From: Sclerurus mexicanus | Lineage: Eukaryota > Chordata > Aves > Passeriformes > Furnariidae | Length of the DNA: 64,000 nucleotides | Reading direction: 5' to 3' | Assembly: GCA_013396755.1 (NCBI GenBank) | Contig: VWZF01003636.1 | Location: 97,501 to 161,500, forward strand | Shown here: positions 1-12,440 of the stretch, piece by piece | Numbering within the stretch: position 1 is the first letter of the stretch | Layout: every line of letters begins with the position of its first letter | Made by a program: the position numbers and the translations under genes | Notes under the pieces: generated by a model | Told to the model about the DNA's origin: nothing | What the model saw: the letters and a program-made list of their open reading frames with translations, nothing else | Database searches by the model: none

Positions 1-2577
1 TACCCTTTGGCTTCACCTCAAGCAAAACAATATCAAGTGAGCCAAAAGTGATGATAAACACACACACTCACACAGCTCTGAAGTTTCTCCTTCCTGAGCA
101 GGGAAAAGGCTCCACCAGCCTCGTGCTGGAGTTGCTCTTGTTCCCAGCACTGCGAGTGACAGCTTTATTGTTAAATAAAACAAATTAATTGCCCCAACTG
201 TCTTAACTAGTTGCTAGAAATGAAATTCTTCACTTGTTTAGCTGCCAAAAATAATGACAGAAATATAAACATGTTACAAAACCGAGGGTTTCTCAGGAAA
301 GCTAAATATAATGGGTTTAATTTTGCCCTGGGCAGATGCACTGGGGCACTTCCCAGTGACTTCAGAGGGAATTTCATGAGTGTTTTAAAAGAAGATTGCA
401 TCCCCTACACTTGACATATCAAGTGCACATCCCTCTCATCGTTATTTTTACTCTGCCTTTTCTCCAGTGTACAAGTGCCTTTGTGCATTTCTCTTTGCAC
501 AAAGACTGTTCATAAGAATTTTACAATTTACTTGTGCTCTTTACAAGGATTGTCTCACCATGAAAGGTTTTCCTGCGAACCTTAGGAGGAGAAAAATCAT
601 TTTGAGTGTGCTCGGTAGAGATGCATGTTTTGAAAAGCTTGGCTGAATTCTTGGCATTCAGGAAAATCAGACATTCAGGCAAACACACACACTTTTGCTG
701 GTAAATGGACAGAATTTGGGAGCCTCTGGAGTTAGAGAAAAGGTACAGGGAACATCCTGATGAGGTAAAAGGAGGAGTAATTTAATTGTCTAACTCCTTC
801 TGTGCTCGAGAATATCAGACAGATGGGGAGGATAAAACAAGGAGCTCAATAATTAATTTTCATGTTCCTCACTAGTGGGACCTCTTTAATCCCTGTTCCT
901 GTGATTATAGAGAAAGGTTGGATTCTGAAGTTTCACTCATTAGCTACGTGTTGTATGAAAATACCTGTATTTTCAAAAGGAATAGTGACAAGAATGAAAA
1001 ATTTCCGCTATTAAAAATATCTTGGTGTCAGGGACTTTTGTGAAAGAACAAAAACTCTCTGATTCCCTCAGATAAATAATGAAACAGATGGTTGTTGGGG
1101 GGTTAAAGGTCAAACCTTCCCTGTTGACTAAAACACAAGGTTGACTTAAAAGATTTCCCGAAGTTATTCAAGATGCAGCTCATCCGCCTGTGTCTCCTGC
1201 CTCCTAATGAAATGGGCTTCCTTAAAAACACAGGTGGGGGCAGGAACTCCTGGTTTTCCAGGGGCTCATTCCAGGAACACCAACACCCTCTCCGGCTCTA
1301 AACTGAGCCTCTGCAAACTGCATCCGTAATAAAGTGTAGCAAATAATTAAGTGAACTTGTCCAGGGATATAAGTTATCCAAAAGGCTAAATGTTAAGATT
1401 TAATGCAATTCCTAAACGAACCATTCACTTCCCACCTGAAACGGAAGTTGATGAAGTCGCCACGGAAATCTGGGAAGCCCTGAGGAAATGATCAGTGATG
1501 TAATTTAGGGAAATGGAAGAAAACAAACGAACTCTGTAGGGTTAAGCCTCGGCATTCATTAGCAGGCTCCTGTTAAAGGAGAGAGGGGCATTTTTAAGGC
1601 AGCCCATAGGCCAACTAAAGAGACAGATGCTCTGACTCGTGCCATTCAATGCAATTTTCGCACAAATTGTCCAATCACTCAAACCCACAAACACTTCAAG
1701 GTAATTTGGGTAAATCCCTATTGTGATCTAATTTCTTATTAAGGAGAATAAAGCAGGCTGCCACTGTAATTCATCAGCCCCTCGCACTGCAGAGCGACGG
1801 CTGGAGTTCATCTCATGGTCTGCGCTGAAAAAAAATACACTGAAATTTTGGGAATTACCAACAGCAACCTTCCACTAAAGATCTACAGGTTTGTTTTTTT
1901 CACTAAACAGAATTTAAAGCCGGGAAGCAAAAAAATTGCAGCTGAAATCTGAGAAGGCCACTGAGATCAGAGTTGATCTAAGGACCGAATCCATGAGCAC
2001 TCAGGAGTAGTTTTCAAGGTTCCCAGCAGAGGACATGTCGGGCTTCTGGAAAGGGCATCATGCTGCAGAGCGACAACATGTCACGTTAAATGCACTTGGC
2101 ATTAATTATTGTTGCCTTCCTAAACACAGCCAAATACCCCTTCCTCATCCAGAGCTAGAAATGGCTCCTACAACCTTCTCCAGATCATCTCTGAAGGCTC
2201 TTGCACCTTGAGAAGTGCCTGCGTGGTCAGTTCCCACGAGGGGAAGGTGTGGGCATCTGCTGTGTGGGATCTTGAAGGGTGGCCCAACAGCCTTGAGAAG
2301 AGTGGGTGGGATAAACTCTTTTTATCCTGTGGAATATGTTATTATTTCAGTGGAAAATTTCTGCCATAGTGAAAAACAGTTTTCATGAAATGGAAGAAAA
2401 AATCAGCCTGATTTCCTAGAAAAAAAAATCACTGTGGAGGCTGGGAAGTGGTTCAGGGCCAAGCACATCCTCCAGGCTGGACAAAGCAGGTCCTCATGTG
2501 CAACTCCCCCACTTCCTCTGAGCACTTCCTTCACAGCAAAGCTACTAACTCCAGTCATTATACAGTGGGATGAAGTG
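1..2577. other. Unique non-coding sequence, no gene recognised
   Basis: No open frame of useful length, no repeat family and no RNA gene was recognised. The part around 1640-1800 is AT-rich, with ATTAAGG and TAATTC-type words and no microsatellite, and looks like unique sequence that could be conserved non-coding DNA. That is an impression from base composition only. Confidence 0.5.
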
Positions 2578-2713
2578 TCTTATCCCTGGAAGTGTTCCAG
2601 GGCAGGTTGGACGGGGCTTGGAACAACCTGGGCTAGTGGAAGGTGTCCCTGCCCATGGCAGGGACAGAAACAAGACACTCTTTCAGGTCCCTTCCAACCC
2701 AACCCATTTGATG
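2578..2713 (+). mobile_element. CR1 LINE 3' end, 5'-truncated
   Basis: Reads in plus orientation through the CR1 tail: CCCTGGAAGTGTTCCAGG, GGTTGGACGGGGCTTGG, AAGGTGTCCCTGCCCATGG, then GGTCCCTTCCAACCCAACCC near the 3' end. The block after CCCATGG has diverged (GGGACAGAAACAAGACACTC in place of the usual GGGGTGG...GATG), so this is an older copy. Only the last roughly 135 bp of the element is present. Confidence 0.88.
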
Positions 2714-2992
2714 GAAGACCAGGGTGGAAAACGCCTTGTGTGAGCATACCCACATGTGCCTATGAGTGTGTGCTCACACATCCACCTGTTTGCACACTCA
2801 GCACACAGCACTTCCCTCCTCCACAACCCCGTGCCGTGTTCCCACATCCTCTCACCGCCACCAACACCGTTGGGAACAGCCATGCTGCAGCAGCAGCCAC
2901 AGGAATGCAATAAGTAAGACAAATAACAATCTCCTGCATGGTAATTTACAAATAAAAGTTCATTTTCCTTTAAAGGAGGAGCACAGCCGTGC

Positions 2993-3023
<31 letters not shown>

Positions 3024-4142
3024 CAGAGAGGGAATTCCGTGTCTCCACCGCCAAAGGGATGTGGGACGTGGCGCCATAATTTGACCTAGTTTTTTTCCAA
3101 ATACAAAATGACCTGTTATGGCATCCCAGGGAGAATATGAATTAGCCCAGGTCAATAGGAGGTCAAATAGATAGGGTGCTAAAATCCCTTTACTACTTTG
3201 TAGTATCTTATGCTAATTCAGTTCCCTTCTCTGTGATAAACAAAGCCAGTTGAAAGTAGAGAGCATCACACAGTGATGGGTCCCAAAGCTACAATTTAAT
3301 ACAAATCTAGTAATTCCATTATACAACATATCCAGTTCATTTAGAGGCAACGAATACTTAAGAAGGTCCAGGATGGAAATGCCTTAGCTGATACTTTAAA
3401 AATATAAATAATACAGTAAAATTTCATTTGTCACATAAACCTAATAGATATTTATGGTGGAAATGCTGTCTGTCCTTTAAAACCTTGCTCAAGTGCAATT
3501 CATAAGTCCTAAGTCCTTATACACCAATAATGCAGGGTTTTAGGAACATAATTGTTAGACACAAATTAATAATAATAATAAAAAATCCTCATTGTCCTCC
3601 CTTCACAAAAAATGATATTATATGAGTATAATGAGAATTACTGAGATTTAATAAAGCTGAACTTCTCTAATTTTAACTGAGATGCAGACAGCCTGAGCTT
3701 TAGGAGGAGCCTCCCAACTCCCTGTTTTGCAGAGCAGCCAGGGTGAAACTGCTCTGTAAAATATTGGGTTATTAGGAAATGCTTAAAATTAGATTTGAGT
3801 CGCACACCTCCAAACAGGAAACAGAAAGAAATTCCTAGGGAAAAAATACGACTGAAGAGCTGAAGACTCAATGCTCCTGGCCTAGGTGTTTTCCACGAGA
3901 GTACTTAGGGCAGCAAAACCCCAGAAAACTTTTCTGAATGATTAATAATTGCTGACTTTCTGTTTGTTGAACCCAAGTGCGATGCTGGTTATATGGCAGA
4001 GAGGGAGAGAGAGAAACTGCAGAGAAACTGCAGAGTAGCACAGGGAAAGGGGCACAAGGAGAAGAAAGGAGGAATGGAGAGAAAGGAAGAGAAAGGAAGA
4101 AAGAAGCAGAACTCAAACCATGCCACCTCTGTCATATGTTGT
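2714..4142. other. Unique non-coding sequence
   Basis: Apart from the GT microsatellite at 2990-3025 and a short (AAT)n run near 3567-3583, nothing is recognised. The part from 3980 to 4110 is purine-rich (GGGAGAGAGAGAAAC and GAAAGGAAGAGAAAGG words) and produces overlapping Arg/Glu/Lys-rich frames that are compositional rather than genic. Confidence 0.5.
2990..3025. repeat. (GT)n microsatellite with GC-dinucleotide end
   Basis: Alternating GT runs from about 2992 to 3017 and passes into GCGCGCGC before GAGAG. An alternating purine-pyrimidine tract with a GC end is a classic Z-DNA-prone sequence. Apparent reading frames across it (runs of Thr-His or Cys-Val) are artefacts of the repeat. Confidence 0.95.
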
Positions 4143-4491
4143 ATCATAGAATCATGGAATGGTTTGGGGTGGAAGGGACCCTAAATATGATCTTGTTCCA
4201 CCCCCTGCCACGGGCAGGGACACCTTCCACCAGCTCAGGTTGCTCCAAGCCCTGTCCAACCTGGCCTTGGACACTGCCAGGGATCCATGGGCAGCCCACC
4301 CTCAAGAGAAGGACTTTTTTCCTAATATCCAACCCAAACCTACTCTCCGTCAGTGTGAAGCCATTCCCCCTGTCCTGTCACTCCAGGCCCTTGTAAATGG
4401 TCCGTCTCCATCAATTCTGCAGCTCCCAGAGCTGGATGCAGAACTCCAGGTGGGGTGTCATCACAGCAGAGTAGTGGGGCAGAACCATGAT
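4143..4491 (-). mobile_element. CR1 LINE 3' end, longer copy
   Basis: On the plus strand the copy begins with the reverse complement of the CR1 terminus (TCATAGAATCATGGAATGG) and continues through GGGACACCTTCCACCAG, CCTGGCCTTGGACACTGCC, CTAATATCCAACCCAAACCT, and the more internal blocks CCCCCTGTCCTGTCACTCC and AACTCCAGGTGGGGTGTCA. About 350 bp of the 3' region is retained, more than most copies here. Reading frames on both strands across it are repeat translations. Confidence 0.92.
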
Positions 4492-7400
4492 TAGAGTTAC
4501 AACCCTGTATGCAACGCTGGATTCTGTTATTATCCACTGTTAGCTTCTGGAATTGCAAGGAAGAGAGGAAATTATCCCTTTAAGACCATGGAAGAGGCAG
4601 CTGAAAGCAGCAGTTGTTAAGTGCCCAGGCTCAGGGAGCACAATGCTCTTTGGGACTGGGATATGGAAAGCAGACGTTTGTCAGACTCCTTGGCTTTGAG
4701 AATTTAGTGAGCTTGTCTGACATAAATTACCAAGGATTAACAGCAAAAAGGGAGGTGGTTATTCAACTTCAGGCCTCCAACCCAGGTGTCTAAATCAGAG
4801 ACATGAGGTTCCTACAGCCTGTCAAGGATGTTTCGTGAAGAGAGTCTCTTCCACTTTCCTGCCTATTGATGCTTTTTCAGCCTGAAGGGAATTTTTCCTT
4901 CTGGTTGTCGTTTCTATCAATTTCAGCAACTTCTACCCATGGCTGGGTGTAAAATTTCACGTCCTCCAGAGTTTTGCTTTAGATTCCAAGCTCCAGTCTG
5001 GATGTCCAAGAAGATCCTTCCAGCTGAGATCAGGGCACAGCTGGGAGAACAACAAGAGACCCTTCCCTGCTCATTTGAAGGTTTGGGAGATATGCCTGTG
5101 GCTCATTAAGAGAGAGGAGATAATTGAAGAGAAGCTCTGAGAGGAGGCTGGACTTCCTTTGGCCAGGCTACAGGGAGGTGCAGCGTTCCAGCCCTGTTCT
5201 CCCAGCTCAGAGCAGGGTGACAGCAGGGTTTGGTCAGTGCTGGTGTGGTCTGCTTCGAGTTCAGGAGTTTTGGCCCTGGGAGCAGGCAACCTTCTGGCTG
5301 TGCCTGGGAGAGGCCAGCACAGGTGGGGAGTGAATGGCACTGCACCATCCTGGCAGGATGGGAGTCCTGGGAATCGTTTTGCAGCTTGGAAGAAAATGTG
5401 CTGCTTCTGAATGGACTTTTTTGCTCTCTACTTGACATCCTCTTTCCAGGTGAGTGCCAGTGACCTTTTCACACGTCCTCTATGAACTCCTGTTCTCCAG
5501 ATCTGCCTTGTGCAGCACTACAGGCTGTAAGAGAGCTGGTGAGTCAATAGATCACTCATGTCAGATGCCAGTTGTTTTTTCCTTAATTACATCCTCATTT
5601 GGATAAGATGTGCTTTTTGGAGGGGCAATGACACTTTTTTAATGAACTCAAAGCTCTGGTGTGATTAATAGTTTTTAGAAAGTTGTGCTTAGTGAAAAGG
5701 TTGTAAACTCTTGTTTTTCTTTGGTGCTGCCTATGAAAAGAAGCAGCACTCAGGTGCAGACTACTGAACCTGAATGTGTTTCCTGGAGCTATAAGGGAAA
5801 TGTTTAACCTCTCAGTTCTCCTGCTTTGAGTAGCAGTGCTCTTTGTTTACAGTACAGGTCTTCATGGGAGAACTCCTGAGTTGTGTTATAAACTATGTTC
5901 CTGATTTATTTTTTTGGGGGGGAGGGGGAAGTATTTGCTTCAAGAAAAGCACTCTGTAAGTGAGAGATGAATTTTATCTTTTAATAGTCCCCTGCTGTAT
6001 TTCAATAGTGCTTCATATACATAATTCTTGTTTTGCTCTGTGGCCTCAGAAAATGCAGTCCAGTTCTGAATGCATAAAAGTATTAAAGACAAGTTCAGAA
6101 AATTTCAGCATTGCATGTCTTCACTCTCACTAATTTCTTTGTCCAGCCAATGAGAACATTAATTTATGGTTTATCTGCAGCTTTTTTGGATTTATGGGTT
6201 ACCAGAGGAAACCCATAAAAGAAAAGTACTCTGATTTCATGGGGTGTGCATAGAGATACACAGTTGATCTGATCCCTTTTAGAAAAAGAGGTGCAATTAT
6301 GAGAAGTCAAAAACTTTCTGGCTGTTTTACTCCAAAGTGAGACAACTGTGTCAGCGAACTGAATGGGCAACAGATCTTGACTAATTTAGTCATGTTCATA
6401 TTTTCTACATTGCTGACTGTGTGGATTTTTATATTGTGGAGTGTTATAAAGATTAATTTCATGCTTGTCATCAAAACCATTTTGGAAGGGTGAATGATGC
6501 AGCAGGGATGTATCTCATGATGGCAGTGGGAGTGCTGGGTGACCATCAGTGTGTTGGGTAATATTGCTGGAGGCCTTGGGAAGACCATACAGCTGTGACT
6601 GTCCTCTCCCTTCTGAGCAATATTCCAAGAACTCTGAGTTGGCCACTGGTCCTCTTATCACTTCTTGTTGCATCACCAAGCAAAATCTCTGGGGGTTCTG
6701 ACTGGAAACATGCTGAACATGAAATGTTTTGTGAGTGAGATGGATGCATTCAGGTACCCCTTAAAATCATGCTTGCTCCCTCTGTGCTCCCTTGCATTGA
6801 AAGGAGGTTTGGCTGTAAGGCAGGAGCAACCAGGAGTTCCCTCACTGTGGTGAGTACAGACTGGAGAGGTTATTCTTGGGAACAAGGCCACATGAATGGA
6901 ATGATGCATAAGTTATTAGTCTCCTAGTCCAGTGCCCTTCTGGTGTGCATTGCAATGTGGAAGTCCTGCACGAGCCTCGAGCTTCCTGAGCAACTTCCAG
7001 TGTTCAGCTGAACTTGGGTATCTAAAGAAAGGGCAGCCAGGAGGATTTTTTTATTTGTTTTGTGGCTGTTTTGTTTGTTTATTTGTTTTTTAAGTTGACA
7101 CATTTTTGGTCCTGTGTTCCTGCAAACCCATGCAAGCATTATTTATTTTTGTAGACCCTTAAACTGAGCTCAAGTTGGTGAGATCCAATGAGGTCCTGCA
7201 CCACTCCCATCACTGAAGTCTGTGGGAAAAACAAGCCATTTCTTCACCTGCATGATAATTATGACCTTACATGGCCAGAGGAGAAAACCAGCCAGTTAAA
7301 CGTTCAATATCTTGTTCCACCAAACATTTCTTGCAGTCTCTCACCAAACCATGTGCCCACACTGAGAGGTCAGCAGCCTCTGTGGGAAAAGAACACAGAA

Positions 7401-10400
7401 CACGGGGAAGGCTGTTCCCACAGCTCACAGGAGTCTTTCCTTAGATTTAAGTCTTCCAGGAGCAACAGTCAGCACCTGGGAGTAGGTCAGATGCAGCCCA
7501 GCATCTGTCCTGCTGTCTTTGCATTCAAGAAGAACTATCATGTTATTCCAGCACTTTTTCAGTCTCCACATAAAATCTGTTTGTTCTTTCCTAAAACTGT
7601 TTTTCCACCTATCCTCTCCTGAAAGTCTTGCTTAGAAAAAGACAAGGGGAAAAAAAGGTACAGAGCATTTATTTAAGCTTGAAATGCTGTCTTGGTCAGG
7701 AAAAACAAGCCTTTCCTGATTTCCTTGCTTTCTACATAAGACTTTAACGAGTCACATCTGGTGGTTCTTCATGTCATGTTACATTATGAATCTTTATGGG
7801 CAATTAACTGGTTGGGTATGAAAACACCCACACTGGTAATGGGTCAATGGGCACATCCAGTTTAAGAATTCAACTCGAATTGTTAAGTCTGTCTGCAAAG
7901 GAAAAGCTGAGTATTTTCATTCTGATGAATTTGAGGAGACAGTGGTAGAGCACAGAGTAAACACAAAACTTTCTCCAGTGAATAAATATTGACTAGTGGA
8001 AATTGTTTGGTGTTCTGCCCTCCTCTTCTTGTACTTTAAACAAATGGTAATAGCCAAATAACTACTTCTACATAATTACTTATTTTGGCCACGAAAATAA
8101 TTGAGATGATAAGTTACTTGAACTGTTCTTGATTTTAAAACTATTAATTAGTGGATTAAAAATATATATATATGTAACCCACATATTTCCAGCTCTAGCA
8201 GGAGTTGTGCAGCCAAAAAACCTCATCAGCTCTTGAGGAGCAGGGCTGGGGCAGAGTTGTTCCTCAAGGTCTGCTCCTTTTTCCTGCTTCTCTTACCCCT
8301 GGAACTGTACAAGTGAATGTGTTTTCACACATTCTGTGATTTCTGAACCTCACCACAGATTGGTGTTGATTTGTACCTCCAGCAGTCCTGGGAAGGGCAG
8401 GAGAAGCCAAGTGTGGTGTTTTCCACCTTAGGCTTATTTCTCATCTGTGATCAAAGCAGATCTAGCTGGTGGTTCCCAGGTGAGTGACTGTTTGTAGCAT
8501 CAGCCCATAATTCCTGCATGACAAACCACCAAAAGCAGCTTCTTTGCCCTTGTCCATGCGGTCTGGAAATTCCTTCTCCCAAGTCCTCTCTGGTGGTGGT
8601 GGAGGAGAGAAAGGGTTTGCCATGAAGGTTGGTGGTGCAGAGCAGAACTTTATACCATTCAGCACCAGTATGTTAATAAAATCCTCATGAATTTAAGGCC
8701 TTAAGTTAAACCAGAAAAGGTTATTTAAGATAAAGCACATTGAGCTAAAGGGCTGGGCAGCCCTGTGTGCCCAGGGCTCAGCTCCTCACCGGAGCTGGGA
8801 ATGCTGGAAGTGAAACCAAACATTGTGAAACCAGATCAGGTCTGAACTGTCTGCTCCAAAAAAGTAACAGCTCTAGTTTTTACATGAATTTTTGATTTTA
8901 GATGACACCTTTGACTGGAAGTGACAGTGGAGCAGATAATTTCTGTAATTACAGCAACAGTTGTCAAGGCAGGAAAGGATCTCTCCAAAGCATATAAAAC
9001 ATGAAATGGGTTTGATCTGGCTGAACTCTGTGGCCAGAGCTGCAGGAACCTTCTGCCTTAGTCAGGATATAAACCTGCTAATGCCTTAGCTGAGGTGCTA
9101 AAAAGCCATGAGATAGCTCTCTCCCTGCACTTCAGGTGAAGTCAAGCAATAAATGGAGTGGAAAAAAAAGGAACTTAAAATGAGTCTGAGAAGGTTTGGC
9201 CATGCCACTAAGAGCAGAAATGCTAATGTGGGGCTGGACAGCAGCAGATGGGGTGTTTAGCATGTACAAACAATTCCATGCAATGGATTGGTAGTTAATT
9301 TCGCTGTGATTATGCTGAATTCTGTGCAGGAAGGCTGCAAGCGTGCACTGAACATGAGCTCAGTCTCCCTCACTGCCCTACTCTCAAGTCACACGTTGGC
9401 CAGAAATATCTTCTCAACCTGCTCCCAGGTTTTATTCATGGAGCAAATTGTCCTCACACTAATAAATGTTCTTGCTGTACTGAGATGATGTACAGTTTGT
9501 TTTAGAAAACGTTATGGATGACATATAAACATCAAGGTTTCTTAAAAGGAATACACAGAGCAATATGTAGAAAAAAATAAGAAGCAACCAATAGGTATCT
9601 ACAAGCCAGGACTGAAGAAATGCATTTCTGAAAAGGAAGTTTCCTGCAATGGTTTGATAATGTTGCAAAGAACAAATTCTCTTTAAATACACTGCATGAG
9701 GAAAATAATCTTGGGGACAGTAATTTGTACACACTTGACAAGTTAGTAATGATCTGAAAAGTCTGTTTTGGATAAACAGTAAATTTTTTTTCTCCTACTT
9801 AAAAATCTAAAATCAAATGCAAATTTTTTTGTGTGTGTTGCTTATATGAAGATCACAGCTAATTAGCCTTAGTTAAGTAAAACATATCCTTTGAAAATTG
9901 GAAACAAGTTCCTTTGCCCTCTGAAGAATTGTCTGTTATTTACATTGTTAATATTAATATCCTGCAGCCTCTAAACTCTGAGTCGGTGTCATTGGAGACA
10001 GACTAACAAACAACTCAGGCCTCCAGTAAAAGAATGACTTTTAGGTATTTTTTTCTTTTGTTTTCCTATGAGTTGAAATAACTAGTGATGAGTGGAGCCT
10101 ACTGTTCTTAAGTGAGATCCAGATTCAAGCTGCAAACCTCTGGAATCTTAATTTATGCCTTGCCCAGCAAATGTTCTTTGCCACTGGACTGTAAGGTCCC
10201 AGAGCAAGGGAAGCTGTTTCACTGGTTCTGGTGGGAGCTGCAGTGGCTGTAACTTTGAGAAATAGCTGGATGTGGGGGGATTTGAGGAGGTGAGGTGCTT
10301 CCCTGGGGATGCTCTGTGTTTCCCAGGCTGGAAGGGGTGCCTGGGCACAGAGAGAAGTGTTGTGGGTGCCTGGAGGTGGGTGATGTTCCCCAGCTTGTGT

Positions 10401-10494
10401 TGGGAGTCAATGATGAGATCTACTCTGGTCATCTCCCCTCTGCTCCTGTTTTGTCAGCTCTTTGCAGAAGAGGGAGGGAGGGAAAGAAAAGCCT
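4492..10494. other. Six kilobases of unique sequence, no gene recognised
   Basis: No CR1 piece, RNA gene or recognisable exon was found. The longest ATG-started frame is 7188-7622 on the plus strand (144 codons, Ser/Pro/His-rich). It has no motif I know and no visible splice or transcript context, so I treat it as a chance frame. There is a T run followed by seven G, A and five G at 5911-5928, a short TA run near 8163-8173, and TTTG-rich low-complexity sequence near 7046-7095. Confidence 0.5.
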
Positions 10495-10550
10495 CATTGA
10501 ATCACGGAATAATTTGGGTTAGAAGGGATCTCAAAGACCATCTCGTTGAA
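10495..10550 (-). mobile_element. CR1 LINE terminal fragment
   Basis: The plus strand shows ATTGAATCACGGAATAATTT, GGGTTAGAAGGGATC and TCAAAGACCATCTCGTT. This matches the reverse complement of the last 50-60 bp of an avian CR1 (usual form AATCACAGAATCATTT, GGTTGGAAGGGACC, TCAAAGATCATCTAGTT). Similarity fades after about 10550. Confidence 0.75.
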
Positions 10551-11906
10551 ATTGACTGCAAAATCTGGATGGAAGAATGGCAGGAACCTCCAGAAGGAGC
10601 AAGTCCTGAAAGTACAGAGATGTAAGTTATCTGGAGTGTACTTTCAAATCTGATGGAATTTTTTCCTGTTTTGGAGGTATGAACAGCTTCTTGAACTTCA
10701 CCTAGCTTGATGGAGGTGGCAGAGTGGGGATTGTTGGTGCAGAATGGATTTGCTGTGCTGGGGGAGTGTGTTGGGCACGTTGTCCTCTGTCACCTCTGGG
10801 TTTCCAGTCTCCATCAGGGACCAAACCCAAGCCAGGGCTTTGCAGCAGGCTGGCTTTCAGCTCTCAAAGCAGGGCTCAGTGATAATAGAGGCAATGCAGA
10901 TCAACTGGAAAACTATGGAAAATAATATTGGGGTGATGTAGAAATGAGTGGAATTCATTAACGTGGAGATGAGTGCTGAAGGAAGGGGGTTTGGGTGATG
11001 AGTCAGCCAACAGTCCTGTGTAAAGATTGCAAAAATGCAAGAATTGGCATTTAAAAGCTCCTTATTATTTGTGCTTTACTTGCACTTGGAAATATGGAGG
11101 AAAAAACAAGTGCTTTCTAAAATTGTCACTGTGTGTGCGCAGGAAGACATGGAAGGGACCTCCAGGAGCTAAGTGTCTGGTGCTGGAGGCAACACCATGG
11201 ACAGAAGAGAAGCTCTGGCTGCACAGGGCATCATATAACATGTGAAAATTAAGAATATTCACCAAGCTGAGGTCATCCAGGTGTGTCCTGGTGGAGTTCA
11301 GGGATGCAAGTAGCCTTAATAAATAAAGGTCCCCTCATTGGCTGCCCTATTGAATTATCTCAACTGAAAATAAATATTCCTAATCAAGATATAAATATTT
11401 ACCAAGAGAGCATGATTACAAACTGAAGGGATATACTCCTGATCAGCCATATACCATTTTAATGGGTTTTAATAGGTTATATACAGGCTTAATGGATTTA
11501 ACATGTAGGTTACAGTTTCTAAACTATTTAGGAGTTCTGGAAGTCCCTGTCCCATTAATTGCAGTGGGAACTGAGTACCCAGATCCCCAAGCTCACTTTG
11601 AAATCCTCTGCCTAAATGTATCTTTCTACTCAGTGTTCACAAGGTTGAATAGAAGCAAAGTTTCTGGGTTATGATAATTTCCTACTAGAATAAATCTTGT
11701 ATAAGTTAAAAATCCCTGGAAGCTCCAAGGTAGTAGGAGTTATATACTGGGGAATCTTTAACAAGATCACTGAAGAGATTACTGGTTCAATAAATGAAGA
11801 TTTTTCTCTTGGCTCCTCTGAGACAAGGGAGACACCAAGGGAATAGACAGAAGCAAATACAACCCTAGTTTGGAGGGGAGGGGGGAAAAACGACTAGGAA
11901 AAGCAG
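10551..11906. other. Unique non-coding sequence
   Basis: No recognisable gene or repeat. Open frames on both strands (for example 10707-10925 and 11027-11245) are short and match no family I know. The stretch from 11320 to 11480 is AT-rich. Confidence 0.45.
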
Positions 11907-12065
11907 CTGGGATATAAGAGACCAGTACATCTGACCTTGGTGCTGGGCAAGGCTCTGGAAACATTAATAAAGGATGAGATCATGAAACATCTGGAGACAT
12001 AAACCAGTCAGCATGGTTTCATAAAGGGTAAATCCTGTCTGACAAATCAGTGGGATTTTTTAGGG
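11907..12065 (+). pseudogene. CR1 LINE reverse transcriptase fragment, decayed
   Basis: Read in the frame of codon 12006-12008, the plus strand encodes LGYKRPVHLTLVLGKALE, which resembles the CR1 reverse-transcriptase segment of general form NYRPVSLTSVPGK. After an in-frame TAA at 12000-12002 the same frame continues with TSQHGFIKGKSCLTN, matching the very characteristic SQHGF-KGKSCLTN block of CR1 and related LINE polymerases. A further stop lies at about 12066. Only some 50 residues of a polymerase of several hundred residues remain; the catalytic aspartate motif is absent, so no activity is possible. A CR1 tail in the same orientation starts about 180 bp downstream, so both may derive from one internally deleted insertion. 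Two independent motif matches in one frame make the family call firm. Confidence 0.88.
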
Positions 12066-12247
12066 AGATGATGTGGAAAGCAGGCATGGGTGGGAGCACT
12101 GGGCTTAATTCCATCCTTTTGGGGATCACAGCACTCATCTGGAAGGATTGCTCAGGTAACTGGGGTGGGGGTCGGAGCAATGCTGGTTTAAAGGGAGGAA
12201 TGTGAGGTGTAACAAGAGTCTGGACAAATCTCCAATTAATTTAACAA

Positions 12248-12440
12248 CCCTTCTTCACTGAAAGGGTGGTCAGGCCTTGGCAGGGGCTGCCCAGGGAGGG
12301 TTGGAGTGCCCATCCCTGGAGGTGCCCAAGGCAGGACTGGCCGTGGCACTGAGTGCTCTGGGCTGGGGGACAAGGTGGGCATCGGGCACAGGGTGGACTT
12401 GGTGATCTTGGATGTCTCTTCCAACCTCAATGATTCTGAG
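12248..12440 (+). mobile_element. CR1 LINE 3' end (GGCACTGAGTGCTCTGG type)
   Basis: Contains TTCTTCACTGAAAGGGTGG, CCCATCCCTGGAGGTGCCC, GTGGCACTGAGTGCTCTGG, TGGACTTGGTGATCTTGG and a TTCCAACCTCAATGATTCT end. This differs from the more common copies carrying AAGGCCAGGTTGGAC, so at least two CR1 subfamilies occur in the window. It follows the reverse-transcriptase fossil in the same orientation. Confidence 0.9.

Noticed and set aside
7188..7622. 144-codon ATG-started plus frame
   Set aside because: No recognisable domain and composition like the surrounding non-coding DNA; a frame of this length is expected by chance in 64 kb.
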